A program made the translations under genes and the position numbers. DNA of 64,000 nt from Mariniphaga sp041687215 (GTDB taxonomy: Bacteria; Bacteroidota; Bacteroidia; Bacteroidales; Prolixibacteraceae), in assembly GCF_041687215.1 (NCBI RefSeq), contig NZ_JAWLCI010000012.1, positions 1 through 64,000 on the forward strand, given 5' to 3'. The notes under the pieces are model-generated. The model was not told where the DNA came from. It searched no databases and saw only the letters and a list, made by a program, of their open reading frames with translations. Position 1 is the first letter of the stretch. Every line of letters starts with the position of its first letter. This document shows, piece after piece, positions 44,803-52,803 of the stretch.

Positions 44803-46140
44803 GTGAAACGCAAAATAGCTTATAAATACCTACTAATTTTCTGGATAATAACTACTGTGGCATTTTTTACCGCATGTAATGAACCCAATGATTTGGGAAT
44901 GGAATTGCTTCCTACAAGTGATTTAATTGAAGTAAAAAACCTGGTGGAAAAAAACAGTATTTCTTCCTATACTTATACAGAAGGGCCAGTCCGAACCGAT
45001 GAACCATCGAAAAGTTTATTAGGGAGTTTTTATGATCCGGTTTTTGGGAAAACAACCATCAATTTTGCCACACAATTCAGATTACAGGATTTTCCGGATT
45101 ATGGAACCAATGCTGAAGCTGACTCTGTAAAATTATTTCTTTATTACCGCCTCATTTACGGCGACACCATTACCCCGCAAAAATTCAAGATTTACGAACT
45201 GGAATCACCCCTTGATGTGGATCAAAATTACAATCAGGATGTTAATTTGAAGGAACTGGCTTCTGCACAACTCATTGGCCAAGTTGATTACACGCCGGTT
45301 GTAAGGCAGGATTCTGCTTCGCAAGACACATTCTACCAGCTTATTACTATTCCGCTCGATAATTCGTTTGGACAAAAACTGGTAGATGCTGATTCGCTGC
45401 AAATGATAAACAACGATGTGTTCCTGGAATATTTTAAAGGTTTGTATATTGAAGCCGAAGAACAAACAACCCCAGGTGGCACAATTCTTACACTGGAAGC
45501 TGCTTCATCAGGCGATTTTCAAGGTTCAGCACTGGTAGTTTACTATAACAACGATGAAAACAAGGCTGAAGATGAACCGGATACCCTTTTAAACCCTTAT
45601 GTAATTACACGTTTCAGTGCCCGCGTAAACTCCATTGAGCACGATTATTCGGGAACTTCTTTCGAAGCCAGTTTGGATGTGGATTCCGGCGATGATTCAC
45701 TTATTTACGTGCAGGCTACAGGAGGTTTAAAATCAAAAATTTATATTGATGGAATTACCTCCTGGAAAGATTCCGCGAATATAGGTATAAACAAGGCTGA
45801 ACTGGTATTTCAAGTTGATACCATTGCTTCCGAAGTAGATAAATATCAACCTCCCTTGCAACTGCTTTTTACAGTTTTAGATGAGGAAGGTACCGAATTT
45901 CTTCCTTCTGATTACTCGTTTAGTTCAACCTATTACGGCGGTGGGCTTCGTTCCGATTACACTTACCGTTTTAATATTACTCAACATTTGCAACAAATTA
46001 TTGAGGGACTAGCAGAAAACCATGGATTCTTTTTAACCACTGCCCGAAAAAACAGTGAAGCCAGCCGGGTTGTGCTGAAAGGCAGCAACAGCCAGACCGG
46101 CATTAAACTGGTAATCACTTATTCAAAGTTCATGGAATAA
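44803..46140 (+). CDS. DUF4270 family lipoprotein
   Basis: A 445-residue protein starting at GTG 44803, with a signal anchor and lipobox FFTAC (Cys25), then NEPNDLGMELLP as in DUF4270 proteins. The body is beta-rich, with repeated blocks such as DSVKLFLYYRLIYGD and DSANIGINKAELVFQVD (elements like those of cell-surface carbohydrate-binding or adhesin domains). It ends in SNSQTGIKLVITYSKFM. Function is unknown. It is downstream of the GT5-like gene with a 132-bp AT-rich gap. Confidence 0.85.
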   Translation: MKRKIAYKYLLIFWIITTVAFFTACNEPNDLGMELLPTSDLIEVKNLVEKNSISSYTYTEGPVRTDEPSKSLLGSFYDPVFGKTTINFATQFRLQDFPDYGTNAEADSVKLFLYYRLIYGDTITPQKFKIYELESPLDVDQNYNQDVNLKELASAQLIGQVDYTPVVRQDSASQDTFYQLITIPLDNSFGQKLVDADSLQMINNDVFLEYFKGLYIEAEEQTTPGGTILTLEAASSGDFQGSALVVYYNNDENKAEDEPDTLLNPYVITRFSARVNSIEHDYSGTSFEASLDVDSGDDSLIYVQATGGLKSKIYIDGITSWKDSANIGINKAELVFQVDTIASEVDKYQPPLQLLFTVLDEEGTEFLPSDYSFSSTYYGGGLRSDYTYRFNITQHLQQIIEGLAENHGFFLTTARKNSEASRVVLKGSNSQTGIKLVITYSKFME

Positions 46141-46157
46141 GAAATTATTAACCAAAT

Positions 46158-46196
46158 AAAAAACGGGCAACTTAAAATGAAAGCTGCCCGTTTTTT
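46158..46196. terminator. bidirectional terminator between DUF4270 and DUF4252 genes
   Basis: aaaaaacgggca (46158-46169) pairs with tgcccgtttttt (46185-46196), giving a 12-bp stem with A and T runs on either side. It lies between two convergent genes and would end transcription in both directions. Confidence 0.9.
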
Positions 46197-46211
46197 ATTC
46201 GAAGCAATTTT

Positions 46212-47153
46212 TTATTTCGTTTTAATTTTAATGGTTGTTTCGTCGCCCTCTTTTTTGGGCTTGGTTACCTCAATGCTTTCAATATCATCAGGTTTAATTT
46301 TTTTCAATGCCTCAGCATCTACCTTTTTCCCGTTAAGGAAATAAACCGTACCGGCATCGCCCGGATAATTTAAAAGAATGGGGAACCGGTTGTATTTCTC
46401 AGCCAGTTCTCGATGTTTTTCAGATAATTCACGTTGCCTGTCAGCCATAATTCGTGCCTGTTCTTCAATTTTTTGCCGTTGTTCTTCACTTAAAAAACGC
46501 TGTCTTTCAGCGAGTTCTCGTTGACGGGCAACCATTTCTTCAATTCGTTCCTCCGACCATTCCGCTTTTGGTGAATTTACATAAAATGCACTGGGTCCCT
46601 GATTATTAATTTTATAAAGATTTTCGAGACCGCGTAAATTCAGTGCCTGGCTGAGTTGCGAAACATTGGAAAGATCGATATTGCCCTGAAGTTCGACCAG
46701 ATTTGTGGCCGTCTGCGAATGGGTTACCAAAGCCAGTGACTCAATTTTTTCCTGGTTTTTTTTCAGGAAAACTTTTACATCTTCACCCATCTGCTTTTCA
46801 GTTTTAAACAATGAAAAATTTTGCTTTTTATAATAATCCAAAATGACCTGATGAATTTCGGCAGCCAATTCGTCGGGTTCTGTTTCGCCGGCAGTTGAAA
46901 CACCACCCCGAAAAACACCGGTTTGAGAGACAACCAGGATATTATCCAGACTTTTTAGTGCATCAAAAACCGGCGATTGTTCGTCGATGTTACGTTTTTT
47001 AATGTACAAATCGAACATGTCGGAAGTAATTTGGCTGGCACTGAATCCATTTTGATCTGCATATTTTTCGGTTAGTTCCTCAAAAAGTTTCTGTTGCGAC
47101 CAACCGGCAAATGGAATTACACAAATTGTAAAAATGAGCAAAATTTTTTTCAT
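46212..47153 (-). CDS. exported DUF4252 protein with coiled-coil repeats
   Basis: A 313-residue protein with signal peptide MKKILLIFTICVIPFAGWSQ. The N-terminal part (about 20-165) fits DUF4252 (LYIKKRNIDEQSPVFDALKSLDNILV). Residues about 205-260 form a charged coiled coil made of repeated heptad-like units (ARQRELAERQRFLSEEQR, ADRQRELSEKHRELAEKY). The C-terminal 50 residues (TVYFLNGKKVDAEALKKIKPDDIESIEVTK) resemble the short plug-like motif of TonB-associated proteins. It is the third gene of the sigma/anti-sigma operon. It probably acts in the periplasm as part of the sensed or regulated output; function is unknown. Confidence 0.8.
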   Translation of the reverse strand: MKKILLIFTICVIPFAGWSQQKLFEELTEKYADQNGFSASQITSDMFDLYIKKRNIDEQSPVFDALKSLDNILVVSQTGVFRGGVSTAGETEPDELAAEIHQVILDYYKKQNFSLFKTEKQMGEDVKVFLKKNQEKIESLALVTHSQTATNLVELQGNIDLSNVSQLSQALNLRGLENLYKINNQGPSAFYVNSPKAEWSEERIEEMVARQRELAERQRFLSEEQRQKIEEQARIMADRQRELSEKHRELAEKYNRFPILLNYPGDAGTVYFLNGKKVDAEALKKIKPDDIESIEVTKPKKEGDETTIKIKTK

Positions 47154-47166
47154 GACTTTTCTATTT

Positions 47167-47601
47167 TTAGTTTACTATTATTTCTACATTTTCATCTATC
47201 CAAAGCACCAGCATTTCGTTTTGTTCTTCAGGCTGAATACTTTTTGAAATCCTGAACAACGCCTCTTCCAAAACGAAAAATTCGTTTTCCATTTTTTGAT
47301 TTCTTTCAGCACGGATTCCAAGGAAAATGCTCAAAATAATGAGTACTGAAGCAGCCGCTGAGGTCATGGAATAAATCCACATCCGGCGGGATTTGCTTTT
47401 TCTCTCCTTTTTCCGAATGTTTATAAAAATGGAATCTTCCAAATCGTCAGGTACAGAAGCATCATGCCTGAAATAACCGAAAATATTTTTTTCAACTGAA
47501 TCCAAATCAGAAGACATGACTTCTGATTTTAACACTTTTTCCTCTTCTTCCGTGGTTTCTCCCCTATAATATTTTTCCAGCAAATTGTCTTTTGTCTTCA
47601 T
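47167..47601 (-). CDS. probable membrane anti-sigma factor
   Basis: A 144-residue protein with one central membrane helix (about 74-96, MWIYSMTSAAASVLIILSIF). The N-terminal cytoplasmic part (LLEKYYRGETTEEEEKVL) has the opening common to Bacteroidota anti-sigma factors, and a short C-terminal periplasmic part follows. It overlaps the sigma factor gene by 38 bp, which implies coupled translation. The role is inferred from size, topology and position; no zinc-binding HxxxCxxC motif is present. Confidence 0.75.
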   Translation of the reverse strand: MKTKDNLLEKYYRGETTEEEEKVLKSEVMSSDLDSVEKNIFGYFRHDASVPDDLEDSIFINIRKKERKSKSRRMWIYSMTSAAASVLIILSIFLGIRAERNQKMENEFFVLEEALFRISKSIQPEEQNEMLVLWIDENVEIIVN

Positions 47602-48097
47602 AATTGTAAATTTTTTCCACCTCCTCTTTCACTTTCTGTCGTGCCCTCGAAAGTATCACACGGATGTGGGGTTCTTCAATCCCTGTCATTTCTTTTATTT
47701 CGACATAGGCAAATCCATCGATATCACGCAACCGGATAATTTCCCGGTATTTTTCCGGAAGTTTTTCAATGGCATGGTGCACCTGTTCATATTTCTCTCT
47801 TAAATCCGGATTCACTTCTCCCGCTTCAATCTGATAGAACTGCTGTTCGCCGTTTTCACTAAAGTTTACAATGCGCTTCCGTTTCAGCAAATCGAAACTG
47901 TAATTTTTTGCGGCAGCAACGATGTAACCCTGCAGGTTATGACATTTGACAAGTTCGTGTCTTTTTGCCCAAAATTTGACCATCAACTCCTGCACGGCAT
48001 CCCTCGTTTCTTCCTCGTTTTTCAGTATTCGTTTCAGCATCGGATACAGCTTCCGGGAATATGGCAAAACGCTATTTTTAAACTCGTCTTCGGTCAT
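47564..48097 (-). CDS. ECF-type RNA polymerase sigma factor
   Basis: A 177-residue sigma-70 family protein of ECF type. Region 2 is about 10-75 (YPMLKRILKNEEETRDAVQELMVKFWAKRHEL, then GYIVAAAKNYSFDLLKRK). Region 4 is about 110-165 (IEKLPEKYREIIRLRDIDGFAYVEIKEMTG, then VILSRARQKVKEEV). It leads a three-gene operon with a membrane anti-sigma factor and a DUF4252 protein. It probably activates its own operon in response to an envelope signal. Confidence 0.93.
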   Translation of the reverse strand: MTEDEFKNSVLPYSRKLYPMLKRILKNEEETRDAVQELMVKFWAKRHELVKCHNLQGYIVAAAKNYSFDLLKRKRIVNFSENGEQQFYQIEAGEVNPDLREKYEQVHHAIEKLPEKYREIIRLRDIDGFAYVEIKEMTGIEEPHIRVILSRARQKVKEEVEKIYNYEDKRQFAGKIL

Positions 48098-48193
48098 TTG
48101 TTATTATGGACGATTATCCTTTAGTTTTATAACAACAAATCAGTATTTTGCTGAAAATAAAATTACAAAGCTTTCAGTTTTTAATGAATTAGG

Positions 48194-48201
48194 TATTTTT
48201 G
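48194..48201 (+). promoter_or_regulatory. mntP -7 box
   Basis: TATTTTTG matches TAnnTTTG exactly and is followed by CA. The ATG of mntP at 48217 is 15 bases after the box, so the expected leader is under 12 nt. Confidence 0.65.
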
Positions 48202-48216
48202 CACCTTTTAATTGAA

Positions 48217-48786
48217 ATGAGTTTTACGCACTTTTTAACCTTTCTGTTTATTGGTGTCGGATTGAGTTTCGATTCGTTTGCGGTGTCGGTTTCGTGTGGA
48301 TTGATGAAACAGGAAATCCGGTTTAAACAAGCAGTTCCCATTGCCATTTCACTGGCATTTTTTCAGGCTGTTTTTCCGGTAATTGGCTGGTTCGCAGGAA
48401 AAACCATTCACAATTTTATCAGCTCATTTGACCATTGGATTGCCTTCGGATTGCTGGCTTTTATTGGAATTAAAATGATTGCAGAAGGAACAAAACCCAA
48501 TGGCACGCTTCAAAATTTTAATCCCTTCAGAAAAAGGGTCATTATAAGTCTCTCCATTGCCACCAGTATCGATGCTTTGGTGGTGGGACTTAGTTTCGGG
48601 TTCCTCGAAGTGCCCATTTTATTTCCGGTATTAATCATTGGTGCCATTACATTTATTGCGTCCATGCTTGGCATGTTGTTCGGGAAAAACATTCCGGCCA
48701 ATCGCAGCAAACAATCGCTCATTCTCGGAGGAATTATTTTGTTTGGAATGGGAGTGAAAATTCTGGTTGAACACACCTTTTTATAG
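48217..48786 (+). CDS. mntP: manganese efflux pump MntP
   Basis: A 189-residue MntP (DUF204) protein with six helices in two repeated halves: GVGLSFDSFAVSVSCGLM in the first half and SIATSIDALVVGLSFGFL in the second, each with the conserved Asp needed for metal transport. It exports Mn(II) to protect against excess manganese. I chose the ATG at 48217; the TTG at 48199 lies inside the promoter box. No yybP-ykoY riboswitch-like structure is visible in the very short leader. Confidence 0.93.
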   Translation: MSFTHFLTFLFIGVGLSFDSFAVSVSCGLMKQEIRFKQAVPIAISLAFFQAVFPVIGWFAGKTIHNFISSFDHWIAFGLLAFIGIKMIAEGTKPNGTLQNFNPFRKRVIISLSIATSIDALVVGLSFGFLEVPILFPVLIIGAITFIASMLGMLFGKNIPANRSKQSLILGGIILFGMGVKILVEHTFL

Positions 48787-48791
48787 TTTTG
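48784..48791 (+). promoter_or_regulatory. dusB -7 box, close to the start codon
   Basis: TAGTTTTG matches TAnnTTTG and overlaps the last codon and stop of mntP. The dusB ATG at 48797 begins only five bases after the box, so a transcript starting at the usual distance would be essentially leaderless. Confidence 0.5.
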
Positions 48792-48796
48792 CATTG

Positions 48797-49798
48797 ATGA
48801 AAATCGGAAACCTCATACTGGAAGGAACCCCGCTCTTTCTGGCGCCCATGGAAGACGTCACCTACAAATCGTTTCGGTGGATGTGCAAAAAATACGGCGC
48901 CGATGTGATGTACACTGAGTTTGTGTCGTCGGAAGCGCTGGTGCGTGATGTAAAAAAATCGAAGCAGAAAATGGTTTTGTTCGATTTTGACCGCCCGGTG
49001 GCCATTCAGATTTACGGGCACAACATCGAATCGATGGTAGAAGCAGCAAAGGTTGCTGAAGAAATGCAGCCCGATTTTATCGACATCAACTTTGGCTGCC
49101 CCATGAAAAAAATTATTCGTCATGGAGCCGGGGCTGCCATGCTACGCGACCTGCCCAAAATGCAGCAAATGGCTGCCGAAATTGTAAAAGCGGTGAAGGT
49201 TCCTGTAACGGCAAAAACCCGACTGGGATGGGACAAAAATGATAAACCGATTTTGGACACTGCCCTCCGTTTACAGGATGCCGGAGTTGCTGCGCTGGCC
49301 ATTCACGGGCGCACCCGCGAGCAGCTTTATACCGGCGTGGCCGACTGGACGTTGATTGGCGAAGTAAAAAACCATCCGCAAATTAAAATTCCGATTATTG
49401 GAAACGGTGACATTACCGGCGGTGAAAAAGCCAAAACCTTGCTGGAACAGACAGGGGTGGATGCGCTGATGATTGGCCGGCCTGCCATTGGCCGCCCCTG
49501 GATTTTCAGAGAAGTGAAACATTACCTGAAAACCGAAGAAACACTTCCGTCTCCAACGGTTACTGAAGTGGTTGAAAATGTAAAAGAGCAACTGCAGCTC
49601 AACCTCGAATGGAAAGACAACGAGCGCTCAGCCATTTTAATGATGCGCCGCCATTTTGCCAAATATTTTCCGGGACTGCCCAATTTCCGCGAATTGAAAA
49701 TCAGGCTGTTGCGTGCCGAAACCAATGCCGAAGTAACTGATATTCTGGATGAAATTGTGGAGAAGTATGGAGATGTGAGGCCGGATTATGAGGAATAA
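48797..49798 (+). CDS. dusB: tRNA-dihydrouridine synthase
   Basis: A 333-residue Dus enzyme from the ATG at 48797. The FMN-binding barrel shows LFLAPMEDVTYKSFRWM, the substrate-binding DFIDINFGCPMKKI with the catalytic Cys, TAKTRLGW, AIHGRTREQLYTGVADW and IIGNGDITGGEKAKTLL, then the helical tRNA-binding domain. It reduces uridines in the tRNA D-loop. It starts 10 bp after mntP and ends with a 13-bp overlap of a convergent small gene. Confidence 0.95.
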   Translation: MKIGNLILEGTPLFLAPMEDVTYKSFRWMCKKYGADVMYTEFVSSEALVRDVKKSKQKMVLFDFDRPVAIQIYGHNIESMVEAAKVAEEMQPDFIDINFGCPMKKIIRHGAGAAMLRDLPKMQQMAAEIVKAVKVPVTAKTRLGWDKNDKPILDTALRLQDAGVAALAIHGRTREQLYTGVADWTLIGEVKNHPQIKIPIIGNGDITGGEKAKTLLEQTGVDALMIGRPAIGRPWIFREVKHYLKTEETLPSPTVTEVVENVKEQLQLNLEWKDNERSAILMMRRHFAKYFPGLPNFRELKIRLLRAETNAEVTDILDEIVEKYGDVRPDYEE

Positions 49799-50025
49799 AG
49801 TCCATATTTTTCCTTTACTTCTTCGTGCGGAGTTACCCGGCCTTCTTCGATATCTTTAAGTCCCCTCTCGATTCCGGATTTCTGTTCCAGTGTCAGGATA
49901 TGCCACCAGTCCTCTTCAGATGATGTTGAATCTTTAACAAGCTTCAGGTATTCAATGGTTTCATCATCATCGAGTTTGGTAAGCCATTCAATTAATTCCA
50001 GTTTTATAGCATCGTGTCCCATCAT
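49786..50025 (-). CDS. orphan antitoxin-like small protein
   Basis: A 79-residue acidic protein (ATG at 50025; the longer frame upstream runs into the T9SS gene and is unlikely). The C-terminal block LEQKSGIERGLKDIEEGRVTPHEEVKEKYG is typical of small addiction-module antitoxins of the ParD/PHD-like type in this phylum, which normally precede a ParE/RelE toxin gene. Here the next bases are the convergent end of dusB (13-bp overlap), so no toxin follows. It may be a remnant or a solo antitoxin. Confidence 0.65.
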   Translation of the reverse strand: MMGHDAIKLELIEWLTKLDDDETIEYLKLVKDSTSSEEDWWHILTLEQKSGIERGLKDIEEGRVTPHEEVKEKYGLYSS

Positions 50026-50056
50026 TTTTTTTTCAAATTTACGAATTCCTGATAAT

Positions 50057-50848
50057 CTATCGCACCACCAGCTTTTGCGACGGACTCCTTTTGTTGTCGT
50101 ACTCCACAAAATAGTGGTAAACGCCGCTGCTGTAATCCGAAACATTCAACAGCAGGTGGTCGGTGTGGTTGTCGATATTAAACCGTTGAATTTGCTTGCC
50201 GCTGTTGTCAAAAAGATAAAGAGTCCCTTCCCTTACTTCCGGAGGTAAAGTGTATGCTACTTTTAACTGATTGTTTGCCGGATTTGGAAAGGCCTTCAGA
50301 TTAAACCCCGGAGTCTCATTTTCCAGAAAAGCGCTCACAACCGGTGTTCCGAGCAAACTGTAAATGTTGGTCCACACTTTTTCAGGCCAGACCGAAAAAT
50401 CGTAGCAATACGAAAACAGTTTGTACGTGTTCTCGCCGGTTTTGTGGATGTAGTTATACAATGCGCCGTCGATAAAAACCACTTGCGAACCGTCTTCGTT
50501 GATGATTTTGCTATCGTACTCGTAATACTGCAGGGTCTCATTATATTTATAAAAAGTACAGAGCAGCTCAATTCCGGCATCATTGTCGAACAGTTTTTCC
50601 GACAGAAATTTAATATCGTACAAATAAAAACCTGCAGGAACGTTGCAGTTAATGGTTTTAAACAGCGAATGGTCAAGGTTATAAATCCGGCATTGTGCCA
50701 AAGGAACATCCATCAAATAGTACTTATAGCCGAGCGTTTCAAATTCAACCACCGAGGTGGAATAGTCGTACTTCTTTTCGAGGGTAACCTGGGCATTTGC
50801 TGATGTATAAATCAGCATGAACATGGCAAAAGCAAGGATTGATTTCAT
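50057..50848 (-). CDS. T9SS-secreted protein of unknown function
   Basis: A 263-residue protein with signal MKSILAFAMFMLIYTSANAQ. Its beta-rich body includes YKYYLMDVPLAQCRIYNLDHS. A C-terminal T9SS type A sorting domain (about 187-263) has FPNPANNQLKV, GTLYLFDNSGKQI and SSGVYHYFVEYDNKR, ending KLVVR. It would be exported to the surface or medium. It is the last gene of the minus-strand cluster that begins with the PqqD-like gene, 12 bp after the TPR gene. Confidence 0.88.
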   Translation of the reverse strand: MKSILAFAMFMLIYTSANAQVTLEKKYDYSTSVVEFETLGYKYYLMDVPLAQCRIYNLDHSLFKTINCNVPAGFYLYDIKFLSEKLFDNDAGIELLCTFYKYNETLQYYEYDSKIINEDGSQVVFIDGALYNYIHKTGENTYKLFSYCYDFSVWPEKVWTNIYSLLGTPVVSAFLENETPGFNLKAFPNPANNQLKVAYTLPPEVREGTLYLFDNSGKQIQRFNIDNHTDHLLLNVSDYSSGVYHYFVEYDNKRSPSQKLVVR

Positions 50849-50860
50849 AGTAGTTAATTT

Positions 50861-51484
50861 TTACCTCATCAGTTGCAATCCTTCGTTTGCTGAAGCATCG
50901 CCCGGATTGTTCAATTTTACTTTGTTAAAAAGCACTTTGGCCTGGTTGTAATTCCCGGTGAAATAGGAAGTCCAGGCCAACATGAGCAGCCCGTCGTAAT
51001 CGAACGGGTACAAATCCACCACTTTTTTGAAAAGCGGCAGCGCTTTGTCGTAGTTTTTGCGCTCGTAATAAATCAACCCCAAACGGTACATCGCCACTGT
51101 ATTGTTGGGATGAATTTCGAGAATTTGGTCGTAAAGTTCTATCACTTCGTCCCACTGGCCCTGCGCTGCTTTGGGCAGAATTAAACCAAACCGGGCTTCT
51201 TCGGAGTAAGGCATCAATTGCTGTGCGCGCAAATAGTATTTAACCGATTCATCAAACCGTCCGGCATTGTACCAGAGCCAGCCCATCCGCAGGTTGATTT
51301 CGTACGCCGACTGGTCATAAACTTTATTCAGTTCTCCGGCAGCAGCCGGATAATCTTTGGCGTTTTCCAGTTCGTAGCTTCGGGCAAACGCCTGTTCCAG
51401 CGTTTCCTGATTAACCTGCGCACTGCCTGCCAAAACAGTAATCATCAAAATCAGCAAGCTTATTTGTATTCTTAAAAATTCCAT
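50861..51484 (-). CDS. periplasmic TPR-repeat protein
   Basis: A 207-residue protein with signal MEFLRIQISLLILMITVLAGSAQ. About five tetratricopeptide repeats follow (for example AYEINLRMGWLWYNAGRFDESVKYYLRAQQL and NNTVAMYRLGLIYYERKNYDKALPLFKKV). TPR arrays hold protein complexes together. It overlaps the upstream TPR/barrel gene by 13 bp, so the two are translated together and probably interact. Confidence 0.9.
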   Translation of the reverse strand: MEFLRIQISLLILMITVLAGSAQVNQETLEQAFARSYELENAKDYPAAAGELNKVYDQSAYEINLRMGWLWYNAGRFDESVKYYLRAQQLMPYSEEARFGLILPKAAQGQWDEVIELYDQILEIHPNNTVAMYRLGLIYYERKNYDKALPLFKKVVDLYPFDYDGLLMLAWTSYFTGNYNQAKVLFNKVKLNNPGDASANEGLQLMR

Positions 51485-52803
51485 GATATTCCGGCTGTTA
51501 AAGTATGTTTCATATAGTTGTAATTCACTGAATTGCTTTCAACAAGATTTGTATAAACCCTGTACTTTTCTGTAACGTCCTGGCTAAGATAACGCAAAAC
51601 AAACTGATATTTTTTGCCGGTGGGAAAATAAATGCTTCCCGAAAATTTCTGTTCCGAAACACCCGGGAAATTGGACACCACGTAACCACCAGCTTCGATA
51701 AAATTTTCCATTTCGCCGTTCAGATACTGTCCGTAAAAATGTACCGGTCCCAACTGCGCTCCTCCTGAAATGCCAAAGGTGTTGAATCCGAAACCATTTT
51801 CTTCGCTGCTTTTGAAATACACCCGCGGTGTGAAGTAAAAATTCAGGTTCGAAAACGGATATACGGTTAGCCAGGCTGAAAGCTGTGTAAATTTCTGGTC
51901 GGTTATGTTGGCCAGGTTCATTTCCGCTCCCGGCGAAAAACCTCCAAAATGCGACCAGACTGAAGTGGAAAAAACGAAATCAGAAAAACGTGAGGAAGCA
52001 TTATAAAACATCTTCATCTGGTTTCCGGTAAAACCTCCGGCAAAAAAATCATAACTACCCCAGATGGCTGAAATTGAAGGAGAAATATTCAATTTTTTAC
52101 CCAACAAAAATTGTGGATTTAAATAGTATTGAAACTGATTGGTTTCCATCGGAAAACTATTCGCGGACCCCCAATCAATTTGCTGCTCACGGTTTAGGCC
52201 AACGTAAGTCAGATTATGATTCACACTAATCCCCGGTGTTATCCGGTGACTGAGGTCGAACGATTCAAAATGGTAATTTTTCAGGTAAAACGCTTCGCCG
52301 TAATCTTCGCCCACACCGGCCTGTTGACCGTGAGGCGCTGCGTTTAAGGTTTCAAAATCGGGATTGAAACTGTACCCAGCTTCCAATCCCACTCTGGTGA
52401 TTTTCTTTTCAGAAAAACTGATTTTATCCTGCATCTCAGGCGAAAAACTGCCTGCCACTTTAGATGCTTCCGATGCCCGTCCACCCCAAAGCAGGCTGTA
52501 ATAGAGGTATTCCTGCAACCATTCAAACGACTGGTCGCTTTCCCATGCTTTCAAAAACCATTCGCTGGCAATACGATATTTTTTCAGATTGTAGTAAGCA
52601 ATACCGGTGCGGGCCTGCAGGTAGAAAAAATCAATATCCTGGCGGCGGGCTTCTTTTGAGTAATCAATGAGTTCCGTCCATTTTCCCTGCATGTAGAGTT
52701 CGTACGAAACTTTATCCACTTCGGGGTAATTGAGCTTTTGCTGCGCCTGAACCGCCAGCAAAAACAGGGTAAGTACCACTATCAATCCTATTCGTTTTTG
52801 CAT
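51472..52803 (-). CDS. TPR plus outer-membrane beta-barrel protein
   Basis: A 443-residue exported protein (signal MQKRIGLIVVLTLFLLAVQAQ). Residues about 25-130 hold TPR-like helices (DFFYLQARTGIAYYNLKKYRIASEWFLKAW). Residues about 155-443 have alternating amphipathic strands and end in LTAGISWNF, the terminal aromatic expected of an outer-membrane barrel. The layout resembles the YaiO type of outer-membrane protein. It overlaps the UT-M23 gene by 16 bp upstream and the TPR gene by 13 bp downstream. It may be the outer-membrane exit or receptor of this cluster. Confidence 0.85.
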   Translation of the reverse strand: MQKRIGLIVVLTLFLLAVQAQQKLNYPEVDKVSYELYMQGKWTELIDYSKEARRQDIDFFYLQARTGIAYYNLKKYRIASEWFLKAWESDQSFEWLQEYLYYSLLWGGRASEASKVAGSFSPEMQDKISFSEKKITRVGLEAGYSFNPDFETLNAAPHGQQAGVGEDYGEAFYLKNYHFESFDLSHRITPGISVNHNLTYVGLNREQQIDWGSANSFPMETNQFQYYLNPQFLLGKKLNISPSISAIWGSYDFFAGGFTGNQMKMFYNASSRFSDFVFSTSVWSHFGGFSPGAEMNLANITDQKFTQLSAWLTVYPFSNLNFYFTPRVYFKSSEENGFGFNTFGISGGAQLGPVHFYGQYLNGEMENFIEAGGYVVSNFPGVSEQKFSGSIYFPTGKKYQFVLRYLSQDVTEKYRVYTNLVESNSVNYNYMKHTLTAGISWNF

